64,000 bases of DNA, from contig NZ_AFNK01000035.1 of NCBI RefSeq assembly GCF_000238795.1, forward strand, positions 64,001 through 128,000, written 5' to 3'. The notes below the pieces were generated by a model that was not told where the DNA came from, made no database searches, and saw only the letters and a list, made by a program, of their open reading frames with translations. Origin of the DNA: Haemophilus sputorum CCUG 13788. GTDB taxonomy: Bacteria > Pseudomonadota > Gammaproteobacteria > Enterobacterales > Pasteurellaceae. Below, piece by piece: positions 29,137 to 38,536 of the stretch. Both the position numbers and the translations under genes were made by a program. Positions within the stretch are counted from its first letter, which is position 1; each line of letters begins with the position of its first letter.

Positions 29137-29164
29137 TGTCAGATTCACCACGCTTCACCGTCTA
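29137..29164 (+). promoter_or_regulatory. Possible ECF-type promoter of msrAB
   Basis: TGTCAG (29137-29142), 16-nt spacer, CGTCTA (29159-29164). CGTC in the -10 is common to ECF promoters. It lies 40 nt before the msrAB ATG and downstream of a USS. I did not find the same pair in front of the sigma gene, so the call is weak. Confidence 0.3.
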
Positions 29165-29203
29165 ATGCTATATCTAGTTAATTCAACGATAAAAGGAAAG
29201 CGT

Positions 29204-30268
29204 ATGAAACATTCTGCACTATTTATTCTTCTCTCGGCGCTATTTGCCCATTCGTCTGTAATGGCGACTGAAACCAACATAGCGCCACAATCAATGGGTA
29301 CCCAAACTATGGCAAATAAAGCGCAAGATATCCATGAAATTTATCTTGCGGGTGGCTGTTTTTGGGGTATAGAAGCCTATATGGAACGCATTTATGGCGT
29401 AAAAGACGCGGTTTCAGGTTATGCAAACGGTCATACCGATAAAACGAGTTATCCGCTAGTAGGGAAAACTGATCATGCTGAAACTGTGAAAGTAACCTAT
29501 GATGCCAACCAGATTTCACTCGATAAATTATTGCAATATTATTTTAAAGTGATTGATCCAACCAGCCTTAACCAACAAGGTAACGACCGTGGGCGGCAAT
29601 ATCGCACGGGAATTTATTATCAGGATGTTGCAGATAAATCTGTGATTGAGCAAGCCTTAAATCAGCTTCAAAGCAAATATAAAAGCAAAATCCAAGTTGA
29701 AGTACAGCCGCTTAAAAATTATGTGATGGCGGAAGAATATCACCAAGATTATTTGAAGAAAAATCCGAATGGCTATTGCCACATCGACATTCACCAAGCA
29801 GATGAACCGATAATTAACGAAAAGGATTATCCAAAACCAAGTGATGAAACGCTAAAAGCTAAGCTCACACCATTACAATATTCTGTCACGCAACGTAAAC
29901 ACACCGAACGTTCATTTAGTAACGAATATTGGGATAACTTCAAACCGGGTATTTATGTCGATATCACCACAGGAGAGCCAGTATTCTCTTCAAATGATAA
30001 GTTTGAATCTGGCTGTGGTTGGCCAAGTTTTACCAAACCAATTGCCAAAGATGTGGTGCATTATCAAACCGATAACAGCTTTAATATGCAACGCACTGAA
30101 GTACTTAGCCGCAGTGGTAACGCACATTTAGGACACGTTTTTGATGATGGTCCAAAAGACAAAGGAGGGCTGCGTTATTGCATTAACAGCGCTTCAATTA
30201 AGTTTATTCCACTAGCTGAAATGGAAAACGCAGGTTATGGATATTTAATAAAAACCATCCATCAATAA
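29204..30268 (+). CDS. msrAB: Periplasmic peptide methionine sulfoxide reductase MsrAB
   Basis: Fusion of MsrA and MsrB that reduces S- and R-methionine sulfoxide in the periplasm. From the ATG at 29204 (AAAGGAAAG upstream) it has 354 aa and a signal peptide ending around MA21. MsrA GCFWG motif with Cys52; MsrB domain from about residue 215 with [15 protein letters not shown] and catalytic Cys326 in RYCINS. No N-terminal thioredoxin domain, unlike neisserial PilB. An upstream in-frame ATG would bury the signal peptide and is rejected. Confidence 0.93.
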   Translation: MKHSALFILLSALFAHSSVMATETNIAPQSMGTQTMANKAQDIHEIYLAGGCFWGIEAYMERIYGVKDAVSGYANGHTDKTSYPLVGKTDHAETVKVTYDANQISLDKLLQYYFKVIDPTSLNQQGNDRGRQYRTGIYYQDVADKSVIEQALNQLQSKYKSKIQVEVQPLKNYVMAEEYHQDYLKKNPNGYCHIDIHQADEPIINEKDYPKPSDETLKAKLTPLQYSVTQRKHTERSFSNEYWDNFKPGIYVDITTGEPVFSSNDKFESGCGWPSFTKPIAKDVVHYQTDNSFNMQRTEVLSRSGNAHLGHVFDDGPKDKGGLRYCINSASIKFIPLAEMENAGYGYLIKTIHQ

Positions 30269-30311
30269 TCTTTTAACTTAACGTATATTTCTAAACGAAA
30301 AAGGACAAAAA

Positions 30312-30785
30312 ATGAAAAAATTTCTCTCAATGATATTGATGGCATTTAGCCTTAATAGCTTTGCTGAAACGGACTTAACACGCATTTCCTTAAAAGATTT
30401 AAACAACCAACCAGTTACATTAGAGCAATATCAAGGCAAACCACTTTATATCAAAATGTGGGCTTCTTGGTGCCCAACTTGTTTGGCAGGATTAGCCGAA
30501 ATTGAAGATTTAAGTCTAGCAAAAGATCGAAATTTTGAAGTCATCACAATTGTTTCGCCTACTCAAAAAGGCGAAAAAGCCACAGCGGATTTTATTGAAT
30601 GGTATAAAGGTTTAGAAGACTATAAAAATATTAAAGTCTTCCTTGATGAAAAAGGCGAAATCATCAAGCGCACCAATTTGCCTGGTTATCCATTTAACCT
30701 ATTTTTAGATCAAGCATTAAACATTAAAAAAACCGTTCCTGGCCATTTAAATGCAGAGCAAATTCGCCAAGCTATAGCCCAATAA
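30312..30785 (+). CDS. Exported thioredoxin-like protein (TlpA/ResA family)
   Basis: 157 aa with signal peptide MKKFLSMILMAFSLNSFAE. Thioredoxin fold with CPTC active site (WASWCPTCLAG, Cys54/Cys57) and cis-Pro region LPGYPFN. It follows msrAB by 43 nt and probably supplies electrons to MsrAB. In H. influenzae the equivalent cluster also has ccdA, the membrane electron carrier; here there is no ccdA next to it. Confidence 0.88.
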   Translation: MKKFLSMILMAFSLNSFAETDLTRISLKDLNNQPVTLEQYQGKPLYIKMWASWCPTCLAGLAEIEDLSLAKDRNFEVITIVSPTQKGEKATADFIEWYKGLEDYKNIKVFLDEKGEIIKRTNLPGYPFNLFLDQALNIKKTVPGHLNAEQIRQAIAQ

Positions 30786-30938
30786 TGGTGATACAAGCGG
30801 TCGGTTTTTCTTTATATTTTGCGAAAATTCTCAATTTGGACTATATGTAGGAAAATAAAACAGATAATTGGCTAGCATTTAATGATTGATAAGCTATAAA
30901 TGTAAATCGCCTTTAAAGCCCATTTAAACATAGAAATA

Positions 30939-30995
30939 AGCCATTAAAACAACGAAAAACCTCAGTATTTTCGTCATTTTAATGGCTTTTTCTCT
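30939..30995. terminator. Long hairpin, likely bidirectional terminator
   Basis: Outer stem AGCCATTAAAA / TTTTAATGGCT (30939-30949 with 30977-30987) and inner stem ACGAAAA / TTTTCGT (30952-30958 with 30968-30974), then TTTTTCTCT on the plus strand. It sits between the thioredoxin-like gene and convergent greA, about 150 nt from the former. Confidence 0.75.
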
Positions 30996-31059
30996 ATCTT
31001 TTGGCTAGTAACACTTTCTAAATGTGACTTAGCACCATTTTCTAAAGGGAGTTATTTCA

Positions 31060-31536
31060 TTAAATATATTGTACATCAATGATGTCAAATTCAACCTTGC
31101 CGCCTGGGGTTTCAATGATAACCGAATCATCAACTTCTTTGCCGACTAAACCACGTGCAATTGGTGAGTTCACGGAAATTAGGCCTTCTTTAATGTTTGC
31201 TTCGTCGTCGCCTACAATGCGGTAGCTCACTTCTTCGTCTAACTCAACATTCAAGAGTAATACCGTTGCACCAAAGATAACTTTGCCCGTATTGTTCATT
31301 TTCGTCACATCAATAATTTGTGAATTGGCTAATTTTCCTTCAATTTCTTGAATACGGCCTTCGCAGAAACCTTGTTGCTCACGCGCAGCATGATATTCAG
31401 CATTTTCTTTTAAGTCGCCATGCTCGCGCGCTTCAGCAATCGCATTGATAATTTCTGGACGTCTGACATTTTTTAAAAATTCTAACTCTTCACGCAGTTT
31501 TTCTGCACCACGAACAGTCATAGGAATTTGTTTCAT
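31060..31536 (-). CDS. greA: Transcription elongation factor GreA
   Basis: Rescues backtracked RNA polymerase by stimulating transcript cleavage. 158 aa: N-terminal coiled coil with the tip acidic pair in [15 protein letters not shown]-terminal globular domain ([19 protein letters not shown]). AGGATC lies before the ATG. Divergent from dacB, a conserved pairing in this family. Confidence 0.97.
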   Translation of the reverse strand: MKQIPMTVRGAEKLREELEFLKNVRRPEIINAIAEAREHGDLKENAEYHAAREQQGFCEGRIQEIEGKLANSQIIDVTKMNNTGKVIFGATVLLLNVELDEEVSYRIVGDDEANIKEGLISVNSPIARGLVGKEVDDSVIIETPGGKVEFDIIDVQYI

Positions 31537-31657
31537 ATTAGATCCTCTTAAGACAAAACCCCTACAAAATGAGCGGTTTACAAATTTATAATTTACGAAT
31601 AAAAGTGAAACCGCTATTATTCATTTTTTATTAAAAATAGCAATATCTTCCCTGATT

Positions 31658-33088
31658 ATGTTCCCTAAAATCCGTTATTCATTGGCACTCATTAGTGCAC
31701 TATTTACTTCTTTTTCAAACGCACAAATCCAACCTGAAAGTTTAATCCAAGCCTTACCTAAAGGCACTTCTGCTAGCTTTATTGCGAAAAATTTAGACAC
31801 TAACGAAATTATTACCCAATATCAAAGTGATCTCTTTATGCTACCAGCCAGCACGCAAAAAGTGTTTACGGCGCTAGCTGCTAAGCTCGCGCTTCCTGAA
31901 GATTTTCGCTTTCAAACGGCGCTACTGACAAATGGAAAAATTGAGAATAACGTTTTAAAAGGCGATTTGATTGCTAAATTTAGCGGAGATCCCGAGTTGA
32001 CAAGCGGTCAACTTTCGCAATTGATTTACGAATTAAAAAAACAAGGCATTGGAAAAATTGAAGGCAATTTGATTCTAGATACCGCCGTGTTTGCTAGCCA
32101 TGACAAAGCTTCCGGCTGGATTTGGAATGATTTAACCATGTGTTTTAATGCCCCGCCCGCTGCGATAAATGTCGATCACAACTGCTTTTATGTGAATCTC
32201 AATGCTGACCAGCCGATTGGCGAATTTGCTAAAGTGGATGTTCCGAGCGCTTATCCTGTTCAGGTATTTAGCAGCGCTTATGTGGTAGATAAAAATGATG
32301 CGCCTTATTGCCAACTAGATGTTGTGGTTCACGATAACAACCGCTATCAAATCAAAGGTTGTCTTGCTCGCCAAAATAAACCGTTTGGGTTGAGCTTTTC
32401 AGTACAAGACCCAACCAATTATGGCGCCAATCTCATTACGACTTATCTGCGCCGAGCTGGCATTGAATTTAGTGGCAAAATCCAAGCGCCTTTGGGAGAA
32501 CAAAAAGGAACGATTTTAGCAGAGCATCTTTCTGAACCGCTGCAAACTTTGCTCAAAAAAATGATGAAAAAATCAGATAACCAAATTGCTGATGCATTAT
32601 TTAGACGTGTAGCAAATCATCTACAAAATCGCCCTGCGACTTTCCAATTAAGCAGTTTTGTCGTGCGTAATTTATTGAAAACTAAAGCAGGTGTGAATTT
32701 TAATAATAGTGTAATGGCAGATGGTTCTGGTCTTTCCCGACATAATCAAGTCAGCGCAGAAACCATGCTTAAAGCGTTAGAATATATTGCGCAAAATGAA
32801 ACTAGCTTACAGTTGTTTGAAACCTTCCCAATAGCCGGTGTAGATGGCACGATTTCAGGACGAGGTTCAATTTCTGCAGAGCCACTCGCTAAAAATATCA
32901 TGGCGAAAACGGGCTCACTGAAAGGCGTATATAACCTTGCTGGCTTTATGAAAAATGCTAAAGGGCAACGCATTGCTTTCGTGCAATTTATTAACGGTTA
33001 TTCAACTGGCGAGCTAGAAAGCAAAACCAAACGTGCACCGCTAGTCAATTTTGAGCAACAATTCTATATGGCACTTTATAATGAATAA
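31658..33088 (+). CDS. dacB: D-alanyl-D-alanine carboxypeptidase/endopeptidase PBP4
   Basis: Periplasmic S13-family penicillin-binding protein. Signal peptide to about residue 22 (FSNAQ). STQK active site at residues 65-68, SDN (KKSDNQIAD) and KTG (AKTGSLKG) motifs; the large domain II insertion between them is typical of PBP4. 476 aa. A uptake signal (32000-32008) lies inside the coding region. Divergent from greA, convergent with the GNAT gene. Confidence 0.95.
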   Translation: MFPKIRYSLALISALFTSFSNAQIQPESLIQALPKGTSASFIAKNLDTNEIITQYQSDLFMLPASTQKVFTALAAKLALPEDFRFQTALLTNGKIENNVLKGDLIAKFSGDPELTSGQLSQLIYELKKQGIGKIEGNLILDTAVFASHDKASGWIWNDLTMCFNAPPAAINVDHNCFYVNLNADQPIGEFAKVDVPSAYPVQVFSSAYVVDKNDAPYCQLDVVVHDNNRYQIKGCLARQNKPFGLSFSVQDPTNYGANLITTYLRRAGIEFSGKIQAPLGEQKGTILAEHLSEPLQTLLKKMMKKSDNQIADALFRRVANHLQNRPATFQLSSFVVRNLLKTKAGVNFNNSVMADGSGLSRHNQVSAETMLKALEYIAQNETSLQLFETFPIAGVDGTISGRGSISAEPLAKNIMAKTGSLKGVYNLAGFMKNAKGQRIAFVQFINGYSTGELESKTKRAPLVNFEQQFYMALYNE

Positions 33089-33092
33089 TCAT

Positions 33093-33119
33093 AAAAATAG
33101 GGCTAATTGCCCTATTTTT
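33093..33119. terminator. Bidirectional Rho-independent terminator
   Basis: 11-bp stem AAAAATAGGGC / GCCCTATTTTT, loop TAATT, between convergent dacB and the GNAT-family gene. Confidence 0.88.
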
Positions 33120-33121
33120 AT

Positions 33122-33391
33122 TTATGCCATCCACTGTGGATGTGAACGTCGCATTTTTACTTCAATATAGTTGCAACTTGGTTTTACGCGTAATCCTTCT
33201 TGTTCAACAAAAGCCATTAACGCCTGATAAAGTTCGCCTGCAATTCCTTGCCCTTGATAAGCCTCATTCACCTTTGTATGAAAGGCATCAATCGTGTTTT
33301 CTTTAATGTATCGATAACAAAGCTTACCTAATTGCTCACCTTGCTCATTCTGATAAATAAAAACGGCTGCAGCCGTGTCGTGATAAATCAT
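33122..33391 (-). CDS. Small GNAT-family N-acetyltransferase (YidJ/COG2388 type)
   Basis: 89-aa protein of the short Gcn5-related group (COG2388): VNEAYQGQGIAGELYQALMAFVEQEGLRVKPSCNYIEVKM contains the acetyl-CoA loop QGQGIA and the conserved P-C-Y/ IxxY end of the fold. Substrate is unknown. Single gene between dacB and purH, on the opposite strand. Confidence 0.82.
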   Translation of the reverse strand: MIYHDTAAAVFIYQNEQGEQLGKLCYRYIKENTIDAFHTKVNEAYQGQGIAGELYQALMAFVEQEGLRVKPSCNYIEVKMRRSHPQWMA

Positions 33392-33484
33392 TTATTCTTC
33401 CTTGCCTAAAATAGATGTGATGGATTCGCTGATTTGCAAAAAAATTTAGCAAAATCACCGCTTGTTGGCAAAGTCACTACAAAA

Positions 33485-33506
33485 AAGCAAACGTTTGCGT
33501 TATAAT
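33485..33506 (+). promoter_or_regulatory. PurR box and -10 of purH
   Basis: AAGCAAACGTTTGCGT (33485-33500) matches the PurR operator with a perfect GCAAACGTTTGC core and is immediately followed by TATAAT (33501-33506). PurR with hypoxanthine or guanine would block the promoter. It lies 48 nt before the purH ATG. Confidence 0.8.
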
Positions 33507-33553
33507 TTCGCTGGTTTTTATTTTAACTTTAACTCTCATTGAAGGAATGAAAA

Positions 33554-35143
33554 ATGGCGATTCAACAAGCGTTATTAAGTGTATCTGATAAAACAGGTAT
33601 TGTCGATTTTGCCCAAGGGCTCATGGCGCGCGGTGTAAAATTACTCTCCACCGGCGGCACTGCAAAATTATTAGCTGATGCAGGATTACCGGTTACTGAA
33701 GTATCAGATTACACGGGCTTTCCGGAAATGATGGATGGTCGTGTAAAAACACTTCATCCGAAAGTACATGGCGGCATTTTAGGTCGTCGTGGTACAGATG
33801 ATGCGATCATGAATCAACATGGCATTGAACGCATTGATATGGTGGTAGTTAATCTTTACCCCTTTGCCGCCACTGTTGCAAAACCGAATTGCACATTAGA
33901 AGATGCCGTAGAAAATATTGATATCGGTGGGCCAACTATGGTGCGTTCTGCTGCGAAAAACCATAAAGATGTCGCGATTGTAGTAAATAATCATGATTTT
34001 TCTGCCATTCTTGCAGAAATGGATCAACATCAAAACGAACTCACCTTAGCAACCCGTTTTAATCTCGCCATTAAAGCGTTCGAACACACTGCGCAATATG
34101 ATTCGATGATTGCGAACTACTTCGGACAAAAAGTGCCACCTTATCAAGGCGCTGAAGAGGAAGATTTAACCCAACCTTGTGGACAATTCCCTCGTACATT
34201 AAACTTAAATTTCGTGCGTAAACAAACCATGCGCTATGGTGAAAACGCACATCAAAATGCGGCATTCTATGTAGAGCCAGAACTAAAAGAATCTTCAGTT
34301 TCTACTGCCAAACAATTACAAGGCAAAGCGCTGTCTTACAATAACATCGCCGATACTGATGCAGCACTTGAGTGTGTGAAAGAATTTAGCCAGCCAGCTT
34401 GTGTGATTGTTAAACACGCAAACCCTTGCGGCGTGGCAATTGGTAGCGATATTTTAGAAGCTTATAACCGCGCTTATCAAACCGATCCAACCTCTGCATT
34501 TGGTGGCATTATTGCCTTTAACCGTGAATTAGATGGCAAAACGGCACAAACGATTGCTGAACGCCAATTTGTCGAAGTGATTATTGCCCCAAGTATCTCC
34601 ACTGAAGCCCAAGAAGCCCTAGCGAAAAAGAAAAATGTCCGCGTGCTAGCTTGTGGTGAATTTAGCGCAGCCCAAAAACGCTTAGATTACAAACGTGTCA
34701 ACGGTGGCTTATTAGTTCAAGAAGCCGATCAAGGTGCTGTTTCCATCGAAGACTTAAAAGTGGTTTCTAAACGCCAACCAACCCAAGCGGAACTTGAAGA
34801 CTTACTTTTCTGCTGGAAAGTGGCGAAATATGTCAAATCAAATGCGATTGTTTATGCGAAAAACGGACAAACTATCGGCATCGGTGCAGGCCAAATGAGC
34901 CGCGTATATTCTGCCAAAATTGCTGGCATAAAAGCAGAAGATGAAGGATTGCAAGTTGCAGGTTGTGTGATGGCATCTGATGCCTTCTTCCCATTCCGTG
35001 ATGGTATTGATGCGGCTGCGAAAGTTGGCATTACCTGTGTAATCCATCCAGGTGGTTCAATGCGCGATCAAGAAGTTATTGATGCAGCAGACGAACATGG
35101 CATGGCGATGGTATTAACTGGCATGCGCCATTTCCGCCACTAA
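33554..35143 (+). CDS. purH: Bifunctional AICAR formyltransferase/IMP cyclohydrolase
   Basis: Last two steps of purine synthesis. 529 aa. N-terminal MGS-like cyclohydrolase domain ([40 protein letters not shown]) and C-terminal formyltransferase domain with [11 protein letters not shown] and the terminal [20 protein letters not shown] precedes the ATG. No purD follows; the operon appears monocistronic. Confidence 0.97.
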   Translation: MAIQQALLSVSDKTGIVDFAQGLMARGVKLLSTGGTAKLLADAGLPVTEVSDYTGFPEMMDGRVKTLHPKVHGGILGRRGTDDAIMNQHGIERIDMVVVNLYPFAATVAKPNCTLEDAVENIDIGGPTMVRSAAKNHKDVAIVVNNHDFSAILAEMDQHQNELTLATRFNLAIKAFEHTAQYDSMIANYFGQKVPPYQGAEEEDLTQPCGQFPRTLNLNFVRKQTMRYGENAHQNAAFYVEPELKESSVSTAKQLQGKALSYNNIADTDAALECVKEFSQPACVIVKHANPCGVAIGSDILEAYNRAYQTDPTSAFGGIIAFNRELDGKTAQTIAERQFVEVIIAPSISTEAQEALAKKKNVRVLACGEFSAAQKRLDYKRVNGGLLVQEADQGAVSIEDLKVVSKRQPTQAELEDLLFCWKVAKYVKSNAIVYAKNGQTIGIGAGQMSRVYSAKIAGIKAEDEGLQVAGCVMASDAFFPFRDGIDAAAKVGITCVIHPGGSMRDQEVIDAADEHGMAMVLTGMRHFRH

Positions 35144-35154
35144 CCTATCCAAAG

Positions 35155-35212
35155 ACAAGCGGTCGAATTTGTTAAGCGATTTGCAAAAGCTCAACCAAAT
35201 TCGACCGCTTGT
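35155..35212. repeat. Inverted pair of uptake signals after purH
   Basis: Two exact USS cores (35155-35163 and 35204-35212) in opposite orientation, with 17-bp perfect arms ACAAGCGGTCGAATTTG and complement. No T run follows, so it is a weak terminator, though such pairs often sit at gene ends. Confidence 0.85.
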
Positions 35213-35300
35213 TGATCTACCTCAGTTTTGCTAAATGTTGCTTTTTCATTTTTGTGTTATTTTGGAGTATATTAACACCAAGTTTATTTTTGGAGGCACA

Positions 35301-36431
35301 ATGAAAAAGCGATTACTCCCTCTTTTACTTTTACCTACTTTAGCCCTAGCAGAAACCGCAGCACCGAAAAAACTCGACCCTGTTTTACTTGGTTTAGGTC
35401 AAAAGATGTTTTTTGACAAATCGCTCTCTTTTAACAAAACGCAAAGCTGTGCAACCTGCCATATGCCAGATGCCGCTTTTGCGGATTTACGCGATAATAA
35501 TATTGGTAAGGTCGTTTCACAAGGTGATGACCCAACAAAATTCGGCAACCGCAACTCTCCAACTGCACTTTACGCGAAATTCTCACCCGATTTCCACTTT
35601 GATGAAAAACTGCAAGACTATGTGGGTGGGCAATTCTGGGATGGTCGTGCAAAAGATTTAGCAGAACAAGCCGGCGGCCCGCCAGTAAATCCTGTTGAAA
35701 TGGGAATGCCTGATAAAGCAGCTGTGGCAAAACGCATTACAGAAAATCCTGCTTATGAAAAATTCATTACCAAAAATTTTGGTAACGAGGTTTTCAAAGA
35801 TGAAAATCAAGTTTATGCTTTGATGGAAAAAGCGTTGGCTGAATTTGAGCATTTAGATCTGTTTGCGCAATTTAGTTCAAAATACGATAAATCGCTTGTG
35901 GGTGAATACCAATTAACTGAACAAGAAGCCTTAGGCAAAGCACTCTTTTTCGATCAAGAAAAAACCAATTGCAGCAGTTGCCACCAATTACAAGCAAAAG
36001 ATCATAAAGAAGAAACTTTCACTAATTATCGCTACTTCAACCTTGGTGTGCCGAAAAATAAAGCGTTATTAGCGCATAATCAGTTAAGTGAAGATTGGGT
36101 CGATAATGGTTTGTTAGATAATCCAATGGTGAAAGGCGATGAACGTCAAAAAGGCAAATTCAAAGTGCCAACGCTGCGTAATGTTGCCGTGACTGCCCCT
36201 TATATGCACAACGGTGTGTTTAAAGAATTGCGCACAGTGCTTCTCTTTTTAGATAGCAAAAATAACCCTGTGCGAACCACCAACCCAGAAACCGGCAAAC
36301 AATGGGAAGAAGCAGAATATGCACCAACGGTCAGTCATGATGCACTGAAAGGTAAACCACTTACCGATGCCGAAATTGATGCACTCGAAGCATTCTTAAA
36401 AACACTGACTGACGCTCCTTATGAGGAATAA
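35301..36431 (+). CDS. Periplasmic di-haem cytochrome c peroxidase
   Basis: MauG/CcpA-family enzyme that reduces H2O2 with electrons from c-type cytochromes. The ATG at 35301 (TGGAGG upstream) gives 376 aa with signal peptide MKKRLLPLLLLPTLALAE. Two haem sites: CATCH (about residue 52) and CSSCH (about residue 227). The spacing and the PYMHNGVFKELRTVLLF end match bacterial cytochrome c peroxidases. Together with msrAB it suggests a periplasmic peroxide/hypochlorite defence. Confidence 0.92.
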   Translation: MKKRLLPLLLLPTLALAETAAPKKLDPVLLGLGQKMFFDKSLSFNKTQSCATCHMPDAAFADLRDNNIGKVVSQGDDPTKFGNRNSPTALYAKFSPDFHFDEKLQDYVGGQFWDGRAKDLAEQAGGPPVNPVEMGMPDKAAVAKRITENPAYEKFITKNFGNEVFKDENQVYALMEKALAEFEHLDLFAQFSSKYDKSLVGEYQLTEQEALGKALFFDQEKTNCSSCHQLQAKDHKEETFTNYRYFNLGVPKNKALLAHNQLSEDWVDNGLLDNPMVKGDERQKGKFKVPTLRNVAVTAPYMHNGVFKELRTVLLFLDSKNNPVRTTNPETGKQWEEAEYAPTVSHDALKGKPLTDAEIDALEAFLKTLTDAPYEE

Positions 36432-36440
36432 GCCTTAATG

Positions 36441-36490
36441 CAAGCGGTCGGATTTGCAAAATATTTTGCAAATCCGACCGCTTGTGTTTT
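36441..36490 (+). terminator. USS-pair terminator after the peroxidase gene
   Basis: 20-bp perfect stem, arms at 36441-36460 and 36465-36484, beginning CAAGCGGTCGGATTTGCAAA, loop ATAT, then TGTTTTTC. An inverted pair of uptake signals used as a terminator, a known habit of this family. Confidence 0.85.
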
Positions 36491-36549
36491 TCGTCTATAC
36501 CGCATAATCTGAACATTGCATACCATTTCTATAATCCCTAAAAGTTAAT

Positions 36550-38382
36550 ATGATAATTAAAATTATTGTTGGAATATTCCTTGCTTTAGTGGCATTTTTG
36601 ATTAAATCCTACCTCTCTGGGGATATCATCACTTTTTTTGCTTGGTGGCTTTTAGGCTATTACGTACTTTACCTTGTTATCTACTTTGGTTTATATGCGG
36701 TTATTGCCTTAATGAGTGAGAAGCCATTAACAGTCAAAGCAAAAGCCCTTTTAATGATTCCAACTATAAGTATTCCTTGGGGATATGGCCAATGGATTGA
36801 ATATCGAGATGCGAAAATCGTACAGGAAGAGAAAATTCAACGTGAACAACAATTAATTGAAGTCTTAACAGATCTTCCATCCAATGCGGAGATTGGGGAA
36901 TATGACTATACGCTTTATGTCAAAACCGATAACTTAAAAGATGAATATGGCAATCAACCCACCTTTAAATGGGGGAAGTTTGAGCTGACTTCTTTAAAAG
37001 CGCCCCGAGCATATGACTACAATCAGATTAACGTGATAAGCCTAACTCAACCGCAAGAATTACCTCATGGCATAAAATGCACACCTGAACTAGGCTTTAA
37101 AAGAAAAGTGCAAGAAGATGTAGAAAAAGGCCTACCTGCTGAAGCATTTGAGTTTGCTGAATGTAAAGTAGCAGAATTCTCCTTGATGCTAAATCAGCAT
37201 CAGATTCAGCTTAAAGATTTTATGCTTTATTACAATTCGGGGCTTCCAATCTATAAAGATAAAATAACCACCAAACTTGCAGAGTTAAATAGCTTACCGA
37301 ATCCTTATTGGACGGCGAGACCTCAAGGATACGTCAGAATCGGAGAAGAATGGATTGCTGATGATCTCTTGTTGATTTTAAACCAAGAAGGCAAGCCGAT
37401 GATTCTTATTGGTTCAGCAAAACATCAGACTGGGTTAAACAACACTAAAATTGATCAATGTGTCATTAAATCCCCCGAATTTGATGTGCTTTTAACCGAT
37501 CTCCACAATGAACAAGCAACCTTGCATGTCATTAAGCAGTTTAGTCATGATTTTGCTGAATCTTGCCCAGAGACAATCAAAACTTCGCTGACTTACTCCG
37601 CTAATCCGCTTAAGAAATTACAAACCACTAAAGTAGGTGAAATGAAAGGGCATCCAATCTTAAACATTTTCACGCATTTAGATGATAATGCGGAGGTGGA
37701 TTGGTCGCCTGAATATCCATATTTAGAGGAAGTGGTAAGCCAAGAAAAACCTTTTTTTTGGGGAGAAGTGAATCTGTTCTCGTTTAGAAATGAACCTTCT
37801 GCAGTTTGGGCTAAACTTGCAGATAATAATACAAAACTCGGTGCTTTCTGGTGTAGTAAAAATAGCAATGCTTATTTTATGCATCTTTTAGAACCAACTG
37901 ATAATACGCTGGCTTACCATAATTTTGCATTAACTGAGTGTACAACTGCTGAGGGTATGTTATGGCTTGAAAACAACCCAATCCAAGCGACTAAAGGACA
38001 AATAGAATACGTTGATACAGTCAATAAATTACAACATCAAAGCGTATCTAATACGTCTAGATTGATATTTACACCAACGAGTCATGACCAGGCTATTTTA
38101 TCCCTCAATGGATTTCCATTTTATTTACAGCACGCGCTAACCGATCTGCAAGGGAAAATCATTACACTAGTTGGAGAAATCAGACCAACCAATAACCAAA
38201 AAACGCTTTCGTTAGCGAAATGTGTAGATGCTTATTCACAGTTAAAATTGACGAATTTTTCAAATAACCAAGTCGATGTTTCAGTTTTTCATCATGAAAA
38301 TTGGGAAAATCTTCTTCAAGTAAATAAAAAGCCTGAATGTGAACTGAAACAGGTCAGCTACCAAACAGAAACGGCTAAATAG
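36550..38382 (+). CDS. Unknown membrane protein with four cysteine-pair repeats
   Basis: 610 aa, not recognised. Three N-terminal hydrophobic segments (about 3-22, 27-55, 66-83); the basic loop SEKPLTVKAK at 56-66 should be cytoplasmic, which puts the rest in the periplasm. It has eight cysteines, at 177/205, 304/339, 435/464 and 558/597. First cysteines are 127, 131 and 123 residues apart and pair spacing is 28-39. This suggests four tandem domains of about 125 residues, each with one disulfide. FKWGKFELTSLK (139-150) and FFWGEVNLFSFR (402-413) resemble each other. It stands alone, bounded by USS hairpins on both sides. Confidence 0.75.
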   Translation: MIIKIIVGIFLALVAFLIKSYLSGDIITFFAWWLLGYYVLYLVIYFGLYAVIALMSEKPLTVKAKALLMIPTISIPWGYGQWIEYRDAKIVQEEKIQREQQLIEVLTDLPSNAEIGEYDYTLYVKTDNLKDEYGNQPTFKWGKFELTSLKAPRAYDYNQINVISLTQPQELPHGIKCTPELGFKRKVQEDVEKGLPAEAFEFAECKVAEFSLMLNQHQIQLKDFMLYYNSGLPIYKDKITTKLAELNSLPNPYWTARPQGYVRIGEEWIADDLLLILNQEGKPMILIGSAKHQTGLNNTKIDQCVIKSPEFDVLLTDLHNEQATLHVIKQFSHDFAESCPETIKTSLTYSANPLKKLQTTKVGEMKGHPILNIFTHLDDNAEVDWSPEYPYLEEVVSQEKPFFWGEVNLFSFRNEPSAVWAKLADNNTKLGAFWCSKNSNAYFMHLLEPTDNTLAYHNFALTECTTAEGMLWLENNPIQATKGQIEYVDTVNKLQHQSVSNTSRLIFTPTSHDQAILSLNGFPFYLQHALTDLQGKIITLVGEIRPTNNQKTLSLAKCVDAYSQLKLTNFSNNQVDVSVFHHENWENLLQVNKKPECELKQVSYQTETAK

Positions 38383-38389
38383 CAGAATC

Positions 38390-38425
38390 GTGCGGTAAAA
38401 AGGTAGATTTTTACCGCACTTTTTT
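38390..38425 (+). terminator. Terminator built from H. influenzae-type uptake signals
   Basis: 12-bp stem GTGCGGTAAAAA / TTTTTACCGCAC, loop GGTAGA, then TTTTTT. The 3' arm contains ACCGCACTT (38413-38421), one of only two H. influenzae-type USS in the window. It ends the unknown membrane protein gene. Confidence 0.88.
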
Positions 38426-38536
38426 ATTATTTAAAACTTCTTATCATCGCAAAATGAAAAATTTACTCACGGGCAAAACTTGACAGCTTTACTCTGCCCG
38501 CTATGATCTTGCCAAATTATTTATGATTGCATTTTT

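Noticed and set aside
33424..33505. Purine riboswitch upstream of purH
   Set aside because: The interval to the start is too short and lacks the conserved three-way junction; a PurR operator explains control.
35209..35225. FNR-like half site TTGAT before the peroxidase gene
   Set aside because: The second half is CTCAG rather than ATCAA, and it lies inside the USS pair. Not supported.
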